Positions 6,791 through 13,064 of a stretch of DNA of 13,064 bases are shown piece by piece. Source of the stretch: an uncultured Cytophagaceae bacterium (GTDB lineage Bacteria > Bacteroidota > Bacteroidia > Cytophagales > Spirosomataceae); the NCBI GenBank assembly GCA_903837305.1, contig CAILUB010000007.1, positions 1 through 13,064 of the forward strand, in the 5' to 3' direction. The translations under genes were made by a program, and so were the position numbers. Position 1 is the first letter of the stretch. Each line of letters starts with the position of its first letter. Under the pieces are notes generated by a model. The model did not search any database. It was not told the DNA's origin and saw only the letters and a list, made by a program, of their open reading frames with translations.

Positions 6791-6816
6791 TCGTCGCGGC
6801 CTGCGGCCGCTACGAC
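6790..6816. repeat. GC-rich palindromic (REP-like) hairpin overlapping the channel gene's stop
   Basis: GTCGTCGCGGCC (6790-6801), loop TGC and GGCCGCTACGAC (6805-6816) pair at 11 of 12 positions; the single mismatch is 6795/6811. The local GC content is far above its surroundings. On the minus strand it reads GTAG followed by a GC-rich stem with loop GCA, which recalls REP elements mobilised by RAYT transposases (inference). It contains the TAG stop of the MscS-family gene (6810-6812). It could help end that transcript, but no T-run follows. Confidence 0.6.
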
Positions 6817-7886
6817 CTAGCCATCACAATCTTCTCCTTCTCCAGCACCTTCAATATCCCTAAATTGACAGCTTGTTTTGTCGCTTGGAACTTTGCGAAG
6901 TCTTTGGTCTGAACAAAATAAGTCACCGAAATATCGATGGAATAAGCGCTAAATCCTTCAAAGATCACCTTCGGAGCTTTTTTCTTACACAAAGGCTCTT
7001 CTTGAATAAGTGCATCAATGCTAGCAATGGCTGATTCTATTTGAGAAGGTTTAGTAGTTAATTCACAAAGAATCGTGTATTTAGCACGTCTAAAATCACG
7101 TTCGCTCATGTTTTCGAGTGATTGTGAGGTGAGCAGGCGATTAGGAACTAGGATTAGATTGCCATCCGCACCTCTGATTCGTGTGCTTCTAAATCCAATT
7201 TTTTCTATATCTCCACTGATGGAGCCTATTTGAATATTATCACCTACAACAAAGGGTAAATCCAAGAAGATGGTGAATGAGGCAAATAAATTTTCTAGCG
7301 TTTCTCGCGCTGCTAAAGCTAAGGCTAAACCTCCAATTCCTAAACCGGTGATTAATGCCACGACGTCTACTTCAAAAACGCGACCAAGGAAAACAAATCC
7401 AGCTGCCGTGATAATAAAGACCATGGATAGGTCGTTCAGGAAGGGAATGAATTGTTGTTTGGATTTTTGGTCTGCACCGTTCCACTTTTCTTGGGCGACT
7501 AAAATAACCACCTTCATTAAGCGGACTACTACCCAAGTAATGGTGAAAATAACGGCAGATTCGAAGGCTTTTTCAATGAGGTACAGTAGGCCAAATTTTT
7601 CCATCGGCACAATATTCCAGGCGGATGGCACGTGTAAATTTTGGACTGCAAAATACAAGAAGATCCAAAATATGAGTAGCTCAAATGGTTTTCGAATGAG
7701 TTGAACACAATCTTGAATGGAGATTGATTCTTCTGGAATAAAACGATAAACAATTTTTGAAAATGAATTAGAAAAAAAACGTCTTAATATAAAACTGATT
7801 AACATAATTCCTCCAAAAAGGATTATGTCCCATGCTGAATTATCTAAATAGATCCCATTTTTTAAATCTTCAATCATTTTATCCAT
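6810..7886 (-). CDS. Small-conductance mechanosensitive (MscS-family) channel
   Basis: This is an inner-membrane channel of the MscS family, which opens under membrane tension to release solutes during osmotic downshock. It is 358 aa from ATG 7886 (MDKMIEDL). Longer starts up to 7952 add a non-family peptide that runs into the divergent gene's leader. Membrane segments lie near 19-35, 69-83, 107-130 and 153-200. The last includes the Gly/Ala-rich pore helix (ALITGLGIGGLALALAA, 176-192) and LENLFASF. The MscS beta domain follows: FVVGDNIQIG, then GFRSTRIR and LVPNRLL. A C-terminal alpha/beta domain ends at KIVMARS. Relatives usually continue with a few residues of the type FAFPTQT, so the end looks trimmed, just where the stop lies inside a GC-rich hairpin. 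It converges on leuA and diverges from the outer-membrane protein gene. Confidence 0.92.
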   Translation of the reverse strand: MDKMIEDLKNGIYLDNSAWDIILFGGIMLISFILRRFFSNSFSKIVYRFIPEESISIQDCVQLIRKPFELLIFWIFLYFAVQNLHVPSAWNIVPMEKFGLLYLIEKAFESAVIFTITWVVVRLMKVVILVAQEKWNGADQKSKQQFIPFLNDLSMVFIITAAGFVFLGRVFEVDVVALITGLGIGGLALALAARETLENLFASFTIFLDLPFVVGDNIQIGSISGDIEKIGFRSTRIRGADGNLILVPNRLLTSQSLENMSERDFRRAKYTILCELTTKPSQIESAIASIDALIQEEPLCKKKAPKVIFEGFSAYSIDISVTYFVQTKDFAKFQATKQAVNLGILKVLEKEKIVMARS

Positions 7887-7897
7887 AATTTTGAATT

Positions 7898-7905
7898 CAA
7901 ATATA
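7898..7905 (-). promoter_or_regulatory. Possible -7 box for the MscS-family gene
   Basis: On the minus strand TATATTTG matches the Bacteroidota TAnnTTTG box exactly. No good -33 TTTG lies at the right distance. If it is used, the transcript would start only a few bases before ATG 7886 and be nearly leaderless. Confidence 0.25.
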
Positions 7906-7939
7906 GCTAATATCTTAGTCGAATGTGAAATAAAATTAC

Positions 7940-7947
7940 GACCTTTG
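7940..7947 (+). promoter_or_regulatory. Possible -7 box for the outer-membrane protein-lptC operon
   Basis: GACCTTTG matches TAnnTTTG except for its first base and lies 36 bp before ATG 7984. No clear -33 box is seen. This is proposed only because a promoter must lie in the roughly 100-bp divergent gap. Confidence 0.2.
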
Positions 7948-7983
7948 CACACTATTATTCCCGAGAGGGAAGATTTTAATTCT

Positions 7984-9291
7984 ATGAATTTTATTTCTTT
8001 GGATAAGCCTACAACCTTTATAAAAACGCTTCGTTATCTGCTAATCGTTTTATTTCTAATCGAGTCTCCTTTAGTTTGGGCACAAACCATTTTGAATTCT
8101 CCGTATTCTTATTTAGGCATGGGAGAGATTCAGACCGGAGATAATGCTACTCAAATGATGATGGGTGGAATCGGAGTTTCGAACTCGAATGGTATATATG
8201 CTAATACGGTTAATCCTGCGTTGTTAGCCAGAAACCGGTATACGAATTTAGAGGTAGGGGTAAATACGGAATACAAAACATTGCAAGATTATCGTCAACA
8301 ACAAAAGATTTTTGGCGGTAATTATCAGTCATTGAATTTGACTTTACCTGTTACGTCACGCTGGACGATGTCCATAGCTATTCGTCCTCATTCGGCGGTG
8401 GAATATGAGACGAAATCGTTTCGCCGACTTAATTTATTAGGTGTTGATAGTTTGATATATTCTTATAAAGGAAGTGGAGGGGTCAGTAAAGTGTCGATTT
8501 CAAATGGTGTTCGATTAGGCAAGGAGTTTTATGTAGGCTTACAAATGGATTACTTGTTTGGTCAGGTAAATCGAAATGTAGCCACACAGAATTTGTCTGA
8601 TGGGCAATACTATAAAGTGCAATTAGAAGATTTGACTTCTTATTCTGATTTTCAATTTAAGGCTGGTTTTGCTTATAGACACAGGTTAAAGAATGATATC
8701 TTCTTGAATTTAGGGGCTACTCTTGATTTGAGTTCTACGGTTAATGCAGATCAATTGAAGCGGTTTGCAACGTTTGATCTTTCTGGTTTAAATATTATTA
8801 ATGCGGATACTTTAGATAAATCGACTGTTATTGTACAGCAAATTCCGGTAACTAAGCGTTTTGGTGTTAGTGTAGAAAAAATAGCAAATTATATGTTCGG
8901 GCTAGATTATTCGTACACAGATTGGAGTAAAGTTTCCAATAATTTAGGTCGCTCTACTTCTTTGCCTACTTCTCACAAAGTTTCTGTAGGCGGGGAATAT
9001 ACTCCTGATATCGAGTCTATTTCGAACTATTTCAAACGGGTTACATATAGAGTGGGAGGTTCCATTGAGAAAACCCCTTATGATTTCTTAGGTAACGGGA
9101 ATTATGCCATTGATAAGAACTTTAGTTTAGGAGTTGCCTTGCCGCTTCGTAATCTATCCCTTCTTAATATCGCTTATCAAGTGGGTCGTCGTGGTTTGAT
9201 CACTGAAAATGGGCTGGAGGAGCAATATCACAGGATAACTTTGGGTTTAACCTTTAGTGATCTTTGGTTCCAAAAGCAGAAAATAAACTAA
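7984..9291 (+). CDS. Outer-membrane beta-barrel-type protein of Bacteroidota, function unknown
   Basis: The protein is 435 aa from ATG 7984. An in-frame TTG at 7891 would add residues before the signal peptide and is unlikely. Residues about 12-33 form a hydrophobic signal peptide (YLLIVLFLIESPLVWAQ). The mature start TILNSPYSYLGMGEIQ, then MMMGGIGVSNSNGIYANTVNPALL, is a pattern I know from a Bacteroidota family of FadL/PorV-like outer-membrane proteins found beside lptC. The rest alternates short amphipathic strands (for example RNRYTNLEVGVNTEY, YRVGGSIEKTPY, HRITLGLTFSDLWF), as expected of a beta-barrel. No enzyme motif is visible. The stop is 9 bp before lptC, so the two are probably cotranscribed. 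That suggests envelope work, but neither substrate nor partner can be named. Confidence 0.8.
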   Translation: MNFISLDKPTTFIKTLRYLLIVLFLIESPLVWAQTILNSPYSYLGMGEIQTGDNATQMMMGGIGVSNSNGIYANTVNPALLARNRYTNLEVGVNTEYKTLQDYRQQQKIFGGNYQSLNLTLPVTSRWTMSIAIRPHSAVEYETKSFRRLNLLGVDSLIYSYKGSGGVSKVSISNGVRLGKEFYVGLQMDYLFGQVNRNVATQNLSDGQYYKVQLEDLTSYSDFQFKAGFAYRHRLKNDIFLNLGATLDLSSTVNADQLKRFATFDLSGLNIINADTLDKSTVIVQQIPVTKRFGVSVEKIANYMFGLDYSYTDWSKVSNNLGRSTSLPTSHKVSVGGEYTPDIESISNYFKRVTYRVGGSIEKTPYDFLGNGNYAIDKNFSLGVALPLRNLSLLNIAYQVGRRGLITENGLEEQYHRITLGLTFSDLWFQKQKIN

Positions 9292-9300
9292 TTCGCTCTC

Positions 9301-9843
9301 ATGCGCAATTCGAGCCTACTCTTTTTGCTCTTGATTACCTGCGCATTTTTTTCCTGTCGCGAGAAGAACGATGATTCTAAAGCTTTTTATTTGGGGCCGA
9401 GATCTGAGTTATTTGGCATTGATATGGTTTATTCTGATTCTGCTAGAAAAGTAATTAGAATGGTGACGGATGTACAATGGACTTTAGCTACTGAAGATCG
9501 GGTTTATCCTAAAGAAGTTAAGCTTTGGTTTTATGATAAAAAGGGAAAGATTACCTCCGAAGTTCGAGGTGACTCAGCCCATTATTATCGTGTAAAAAAT
9601 ACCTATAAACTTATTGGTCACGTAGTTATTCACAACATTGAAAAGGAAGAAACCCTGAAGACCGATGAGTTCAATTGGTTGGTTTCTGAAAAACGTATAT
9701 TTACTGATAAACCGGTTCAATTAAGAACCCGATCTGAATTAGTCAATGGGGTAGGTCTTGATGCCGCCCAAGATTTTTCCACTTATTCTTTGAGACACGT
9801 ACGCAATTCCGTGGTGGCAGTAGAAGGAATGCCTACGAATTAG
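9301..9843 (+). CDS. lptC: LptC-like LPS-transport periplasmic lipoprotein
   Basis: LptC belongs to the Lpt bridge that moves lipopolysaccharide from the inner-membrane LptBFG transporter toward the outer membrane. It is 180 aa, near the usual LptC length. The N-terminus has a hydrophobic stretch (SSLLFLLLITCAFFSC); C19 (or less likely C14) may be lipidated, as is common for LptC-like proteins of Bacteroidota. The LptC/OstA-like beta-jellyroll is suggested by VYPKEVKLWFYDKKGKI, RGDSAHYYRVKNTYKLIGHV, LKTDEFNWLVSEKRIFTD and ELVNGVGLDA, the typical order of 'new form - threshold - target - deprotect' strands. It follows the outer-membrane protein gene by 9 bp. Its TAG stop overlaps the stop of the convergent cytochrome gene by 4 bp (9840-9843), leaving no room for a separate terminator. 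Confidence 0.85.
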   Translation: MRNSSLLFLLLITCAFFSCREKNDDSKAFYLGPRSELFGIDMVYSDSARKVIRMVTDVQWTLATEDRVYPKEVKLWFYDKKGKITSEVRGDSAHYYRVKNTYKLIGHVVIHNIEKEETLKTDEFNWLVSEKRIFTDKPVQLRTRSELVNGVGLDAAQDFSTYSLRHVRNSVVAVEGMPTN

Positions 9844-10208
9844 CGACAGTCTTTTAGCGCTAGTCTCACACTGTCTACAGGATAAATCTGATTTTTGCCA
9901 TCCCATTTTTCACGCATGTACGTAATCAATTCTGCAATGTCTAATGCCTGAAGTTTAGCATTAGCAGGCATAAATCCATTTCCCTTCTTTCCATTTTTAA
10001 GTAAGCAGGCCAAAACCTCAGGACTTAATTTTGTTTTCTGAATGGAGGGATACAAATCACGCAATCCTGATCCATCTGCCTGGTGGCAATTCTCACAATG
10101 TGTTTGATATAGAGCCATTCCTTCAACAGAGTATTGCTGTTGGGTGATTTCCTCTTTGCTTTGGCAAGAGAACAAAACGGGTACAAATAGTAGAAGTATG
10201 TATTTCAT
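9840..10208 (-). CDS. Monohaem cytochrome c lipoprotein
   Basis: A small class I-like electron carrier, probably anchored by a lipid to the outer face of the inner membrane or in the periplasm. It is 122 aa. The signal ends in VLFSC, with C15 the likely lipidated cysteine. The haem site is CENCH (C38, C41, H42), followed by QADGSGLRDLYPSI. M80 in GFMPANAKL is the likely sixth ligand, followed by the C-terminal helix LDIAELITYMREKW. The start ATG at 10208 is preceded by an A/T-rich stretch. It lies downstream of the SCO gene on the same strand, but a strong hairpin and a 7-bp repeat array separate them. It may have its own promoter or depend on readthrough. The SCO neighbour fits a role in respiratory electron transfer; the actual partner oxidase is not in the window. 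Confidence 0.9.
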   Translation of the reverse strand: MKYILLLFVPVLFSCQSKEEITQQQYSVEGMALYQTHCENCHQADGSGLRDLYPSIQKTKLSPEVLACLLKNGKKGNGFMPANAKLQALDIAELITYMREKWDGKNQIYPVDSVRLALKDCR

Positions 10209-10217
10209 ATTTTTTTA

Positions 10218-10285
10218 AGATTAGAGAGAGGAGAGTATAGAGCAGAGATAAAAAATACTCTCTACTCTATACTCTCTAATCTATT
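10218..10285. repeat. Inverted arrangement of 7-bp units between the SCO and cytochrome genes
   Basis: On the plus strand CTCTCTA (10258), CTCTATA (10265), CTCTCTA (10272) and ATCTATT (10279) run in a 7-bp period. The left part (10218-10249) holds the same units in reverse complement. As a result GAGAGTATAGAG (10231-10242) pairs with CTCTATACTCTC (10265-10276), and AGATTA (10218-10223) pairs with TAATCT (10277-10282), with 7 extra bases bulged. CTCTCTA and CTCTATA are exactly units of the 6701-6790 array. Confidence 0.75.
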
Positions 10286-10332
10286 TTAAAAGAGCAGTAA
10301 AATCCAAAAGGGATTTTACTGCTCTTTTAAAA
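10284..10332. terminator. Perfect 22-bp hairpin, terminator of the SCO operon
   Basis: The arms 10284-10305 and 10311-10332 are perfectly complementary over 22 bp with a 5-nt loop. They begin and end TTTTAAAA, with a core AGAGCAGTAAAATCC. Read on the minus strand the GC part is followed by TTTT, so it can act as a terminator for recN-lipoprotein-SCO. It includes the SCO stop codon and its last five codons. It could also partly block readthrough into the cytochrome gene. Confidence 0.75.
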
Positions 10333-10930
10333 GCACCTCCATATCCTCCAACAAATGATTAACCTCTGTTTCCACGGTGCCATCATAGATGCCTCGAACA
10401 TGTCGGTTTTTGTCTACTAAAATGAAGGCGCCGCTGTGAACGAATCCACCAGCCTCGTTCGGGTCTTCTTGAGCAGAAACCATATAGCTTTTTTGGCCTA
10501 AGGTATAAATGGCAGCCTTGTCCCCTGTTAAAAAGTTCCATTTAGGGGCTTTCACTTGTAATCGTGCAGCATAATCCTGCAGGACGGAGGTGTTGTCGAA
10601 ATCTGGGTCAATGCTGTGTGAAATGATTCGTACATCGTCGCGCTCTTTATAACGCTCATAAATGCGAAGCATTTGGGTTTTCATTTTAGGGCAAATAGTA
10701 GGGCAGGTGGTGAAAAAGAAATCAGCTACATACACTTTGCCTGCCACGTCTTTTTCGGTTACCAGGACTGAATCTTGATTTAGGAATTGAAAGTCAGGTA
10801 TTTGGTGATATACCGTATCGCCTTTCGCATTCACCTGTTTAGGGCCCATAAAAGGTAATTTCTTCTCTTGTGAACAGGAGAAAAGAAGAACAGAAAGCAG
10901 TAAACTAAGGACGGTATTTTTGTGCTGCAT
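10316..10930 (-). CDS. SCO1/SenC-type copper chaperone lipoprotein
   Basis: SCO proteins are membrane-anchored thioredoxin-fold copper proteins that help build the Cu-A centre of cytochrome c oxidase or serve as thiol reductants outside the cytoplasm. It is 204 aa. The signal ends LLFSC, with C19 the likely lipid anchor. The copper-binding motif is CPTICP (C76, C80) after YVADFFFTT, and the third ligand is H165 in GGFVHSGAF. SHSIDPDFD and KWNFLTGD also match the family. The start ATG at 10930 lies inside the upstream lipoprotein gene (26-bp overlap), so translation is probably coupled. The last codons fold into a strong hairpin. A cytochrome c gene follows, consistent with a respiratory role. 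Confidence 0.93.
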   Translation of the reverse strand: MQHKNTVLSLLLSVLLFSCSQEKKLPFMGPKQVNAKGDTVYHQIPDFQFLNQDSVLVTEKDVAGKVYVADFFFTTCPTICPKMKTQMLRIYERYKERDDVRIISHSIDPDFDNTSVLQDYAARLQVKAPKWNFLTGDKAAIYTLGQKSYMVSAQEDPNEAGGFVHSGAFILVDKNRHVRGIYDGTVETEVNHLLEDMEVLLKEQ

Positions 10931-11285
10931 TGAGGGTAGAATCTGTCAGATTTTGAAGATCAGTTAATTGGGTGTATTGGTTCTTGAGGTAAATCACCTT
11001 GGTGCTCACATCCATTTTTTCTAAACTATCGATGGAGAATTGGTGCATCCAATCCATCATCGATTTGTCTGCTTTGTCTAAAGAGCTAATCAGTTTGCGG
11101 ATGTGTGTTGAATCTGCACCAGTAGACAAGCTGTCTAGTCGAGATTTAAGAGAAACGATTTGTTCTGTTTTGGGCATTAAAATATCATGCAATCCGAGCA
11201 CTTTGGCTTGTAATTCTTCACTTAATTTTTCTTCTGCTTGAGAACAGCCTACTAAAATTAGGCTAAGAGCGATCCATTTTTTCAT
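10905..11285 (-). CDS. Small helical lipoprotein, function unknown
   Basis: The protein is 126 aa. A signal peptide with lipobox LVGC puts a lipidated cysteine at C14. The rest is predicted mostly helical and polar, with heptad-like leucines (KTEQIVSLKSRLDSL and KVIYLKNQYTQLTDLQNLTDS) suggesting a short coiled coil. The central DKADKSMMDWMHQFS is a pattern I recall from small Bacteroidota lipoproteins sometimes misnamed 'viral A-type inclusion protein'; that name carries no functional meaning. Its ATG overlaps the recN stop as ATGA (11282-11285), and its 3' end overlaps the SCO start by 26 bp. The position next to SCO and cytochrome c hints at an envelope role linked to respiration or copper, but this is only context. 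Confidence 0.8.
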   Translation of the reverse strand: MKKWIALSLILVGCSQAEEKLSEELQAKVLGLHDILMPKTEQIVSLKSRLDSLSTGADSTHIRKLISSLDKADKSMMDWMHQFSIDSLEKMDVSTKVIYLKNQYTQLTDLQNLTDSTLNAAQKYRP

Positions 11286-12943
11286 GCGTTTGATTGGATT
11301 AAATTTCTAACATTAGTTAATAGATCTTTGTAACCTTGTTGACCACCGATCATTTTAGCTATTTCCTCTACACGTTCTTCTTCTTTTAACTCACGAAGGT
11401 TCGAAACAGTTTTCGATCCGGCGTGATCTTTGTAGACAAACCAGTGCTTGGATCCCGCTGCTGCGATTTGGTGGAGATGGGTGATGGCAATGATTTGGTG
11501 CCCTTGACTCATTTGACTGAGCATTTGACCCATTTTGATGGCGATTTCTCCGGAAACACCGGTATCGATTTCGTCCAAAATCAACGTAGGCAAGGTTCTT
11601 TTCTTCGCCAGCAAATGCTTAATCGAAAGCATTAAGCGACTCATTTCGCCTCCTGAAGCAATTTGCTTGAATGGTTTAGGGGCTAAACCTTTGTTCGCAG
11701 AGAAAAGCAATTGAATTTTGTCAGAGCCGTTCGCAGCTAATTCTTTGGCCGTCATCTCCCAAGCTAAATTCGCATTTGGTATACCTAAGGATTGTAAAGA
11801 AACGACGAGCGAGGTGGATATCGCGTCTAAAACCGCAGAGCGAGAAGAAGATAAAGCTTCCGCCGCTAAACCCGCCAGCTTGAAATCAGCATCCACTTGC
11901 TCTAGGGCTTCGGCTAATAACGTATCCATCGAAGAAAATTGAGAAAGGCGAACATCAAGCGATTCAACCAATGTCAATAATTCCGAAACCGTGGACGCTT
12001 GGTATTTTTGCAATAAACGATTGAGCAAGTCTAACCGTTTCTGTTTTTGTTCTAATTCTATGGGATCGTAAACAAAATCTTCCGCCTCGCCTTCAACTTC
12101 AGCACCTAAATCTTTTAATTCGATCCAAATGGATTCGATGCGTGTTTTCCAGTTCGCAAAAGTGGAACCCCATTTGCTCAATGCGGTAGCTTGTTGTAAA
12201 GCAATTCTACTCTGATGTAGCGCTGAAACTTCTGAGACGCTAAGGGCCTGAGCTAAAACGGCCAGCTTTTCCTGGATTTGTTCGGCGTTTTGCAGTTTTT
12301 GTACGGCCGTGTCCAAGACTTCGTATTCGCCCTCTTTTAGCTGTGCCTTACTCAATTCATCAAATTGGAATTGGATGAAATCTAATTCTTGGGTTCCCTT
12401 AGTGGACTCTTGTTCTAGAGTGCGCAAAGCGGAAACGCTGGACGACCAGGTGGAATAGGCTGAAATGTACGATTTTCTCAATCCCTCATTCTGCGCATAA
12501 GCGTCCACCATATCCAGCGTAAAATCAGGGTGAGACATCCACCAGGTATCTTGCTGTGAGTGAATGTCGACTAATTCATTGCCGATTCGCTTTAGTGTTT
12601 CAAGCGTAACAGGTGTGTCATTCACAAAGCTGCGTGATTTTCCTTGTGGATTGATTTCTCTGCGAATAAGGCAGGGCTCTTCAAAATCGATTTTTTCTTC
12701 CTCAAATACGGTTTGTAAATGCGGGAAATTCACAAGTGAGAATTGACCTTCGATGATACATTTTTTAGAGGCATCGAAAAGGCTTTTGCTGTCTGCTCTT
12801 TGGCCTAATAATAAGGAGATGGCTCCTAATAAGATGGATTTTCCGGCACCCGTTTCTCCTGTAATCACAGTCAAACCACCTGTCAAATGCAGGTCGAGCT
12901 GTTCGATCAACGAGTAGTTTTGGATGTGAAGGTGCTTCAACAT
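11282..12943 (-). CDS. recN: DNA repair protein RecN
   Basis: RecN is a cytoplasmic SMC-like ATPase that helps repair double-strand breaks, probably by tethering DNA ends. It is 553 aa from ATG 12943 (MLKHLHIQNYSLIEQ), the usual family length. The frame stays open to 13033, but the extra N-terminus is not RecN-like. Walker A is GETGAGKS at 29-36, and IHSQQD follows at about 150-155. A long central coiled coil (about 160-370, many Glu, Gln and Leu) is interrupted as expected. The ABC signature is SGGEMSRLML starting at S430. Walker B is LILDEIDTGVSG with D457 and E458, and ITHLHQIAA gives the H-loop. It is first in a coupled operon with a small lipoprotein and SCO; the functional link to those envelope genes is not obvious. 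Confidence 0.97.
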   Translation of the reverse strand: MLKHLHIQNYSLIEQLDLHLTGGLTVITGETGAGKSILLGAISLLLGQRADSKSLFDASKKCIIEGQFSLVNFPHLQTVFEEEKIDFEEPCLIRREINPQGKSRSFVNDTPVTLETLKRIGNELVDIHSQQDTWWMSHPDFTLDMVDAYAQNEGLRKSYISAYSTWSSSVSALRTLEQESTKGTQELDFIQFQFDELSKAQLKEGEYEVLDTAVQKLQNAEQIQEKLAVLAQALSVSEVSALHQSRIALQQATALSKWGSTFANWKTRIESIWIELKDLGAEVEGEAEDFVYDPIELEQKQKRLDLLNRLLQKYQASTVSELLTLVESLDVRLSQFSSMDTLLAEALEQVDADFKLAGLAAEALSSSRSAVLDAISTSLVVSLQSLGIPNANLAWEMTAKELAANGSDKIQLLFSANKGLAPKPFKQIASGGEMSRLMLSIKHLLAKKRTLPTLILDEIDTGVSGEIAIKMGQMLSQMSQGHQIIAITHLHQIAAAGSKHWFVYKDHAGSKTVSNLRELKEEERVEEIAKMIGGQQGYKDLLTNVRNLIQSNA

Positions 12944-13015
12944 AGGAAAGGCATCAAAGTTCGAATTTACGCAAAAAAAATTGTTCCCATTTTTATTTCG
13001 TTCATCAATCAGCTT

Positions 13016-13048
13016 TTTGATAATTTTTATCAATATTTTGTACCTTTG
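13016..13048 (+). promoter_or_regulatory. Bacteroidota-type promoter for a gene beyond the right edge
   Basis: TTTG (13016-13019), a 21-bp spacer and TACCTTTG (13041-13048) match the -33 TTTG / -7 TAnnTTTG pattern well. It points right, away from recN, toward a gene that must start outside the window. Confidence 0.5.
13017..13033. promoter_or_regulatory. 17-bp palindrome upstream of recN, possible operator
   Basis: TTGATAA (13017-13023), TTT, TTATCAA (13027-13033) are perfect arms. It lies 74 bp before recN and between the -33 and -7 elements of the rightward promoter candidate, where a repressor could block it. AT-richness makes chance possible. Confidence 0.35.
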
Positions 13049-13064
13049 GAAAAATTTTTCGCCT

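Noticed and set aside
6712..6912. Small plus-strand open frame over the heptamer array
   Set aside because: Its translation is driven by the repeats and then by the antisense of the MscS-family gene; no family features.
7270..7704. 144-aa open frame antisense to the MscS-family gene
   Set aside because: Lys/Thr-rich, low-complexity shadow of a well-supported gene on the other strand.
7887..7983. Upstream extensions of the MscS-family protein (to 7952) and of the outer-membrane protein (to TTG 7891)
   Set aside because: Both extensions overlap in the divergent promoter gap, and neither resembles its family; the signal peptide fits ATG 7984.
12944..13033. N-terminal extension of RecN by 30 residues
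   Set aside because: RecN proteins begin at MLxxLxIxNxxLI; the extra part covers the AT-rich promoter and palindrome.
13017..13033. FNR/CRP-type site (TTGAT-N4-ATCAA)
   Set aside because: The half-sites match, but the spacing is 7 instead of 4 bp, so it is reported only as an unassigned palindrome.

Overview
The window looks like an ordinary chromosomal segment of a Bacteroidota bacterium, most likely a Cytophagia/Cytophagaceae-type freshwater relative. That placement is inferred from protein style (a ketol-acid reductoisomerase with a GYGVQGPGQ cofactor motif, a short leuA, lipoproteins with a relaxed L-F-S-C lipobox), from starts without clear Shine-Dalgarno sites, from TAnnTTTG-like promoter boxes, and from moderate-to-low GC. 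No database search backs it.

Left part (1-6462, + strand): a branched-chain amino acid block. It holds ilvD (5' end outside the window), ilvB, ilvN and ilvC with short gaps, then a terminator and about 300 bp of spacer with its own repeats and a possible promoter, then a short leuA. IlvBN condenses pyruvate (or pyruvate plus 2-oxobutyrate), IlvC isomerises and reduces, and IlvD dehydrates to the 2-oxo acid. LeuA diverts 2-oxoisovalerate to leucine. leuB, leuC and leuD are not here.

Middle (6463-6809): a gene-free 347 bp stretch between convergent genes, packed with ordered repeats. It has a long hairpin, two direct and three inverted copies of a 15-bp unit around a perfect terminator, two GC-rich hairpins with 3-nt TGC/GCA loops, and an array of 7-bp units. 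This is the least ordinary part of the window. Related 7-bp arrays occur at 5239-5266 and 10218-10285.

Right part: an MscS-family channel (-) diverges from an operon of a Bacteroidota outer-membrane beta-barrel-like protein and LptC (+). LptC converges, with a 4-bp stop-to-stop overlap, on a lipoprotein cytochrome c (-). Upstream of the cytochrome lies a tightly coupled - strand operon recN - small lipoprotein - SCO-type copper chaperone, whose last codons form a perfect 22-bp terminator-like hairpin. At the right edge a palindrome and a Bacteroidota-type promoter point to a divergent gene just outside.

No RNA genes, CRISPR array, transposase, phage genes or defence system were seen. I found no convincing undescribed protein system. 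The repeat architecture is the most interesting content.
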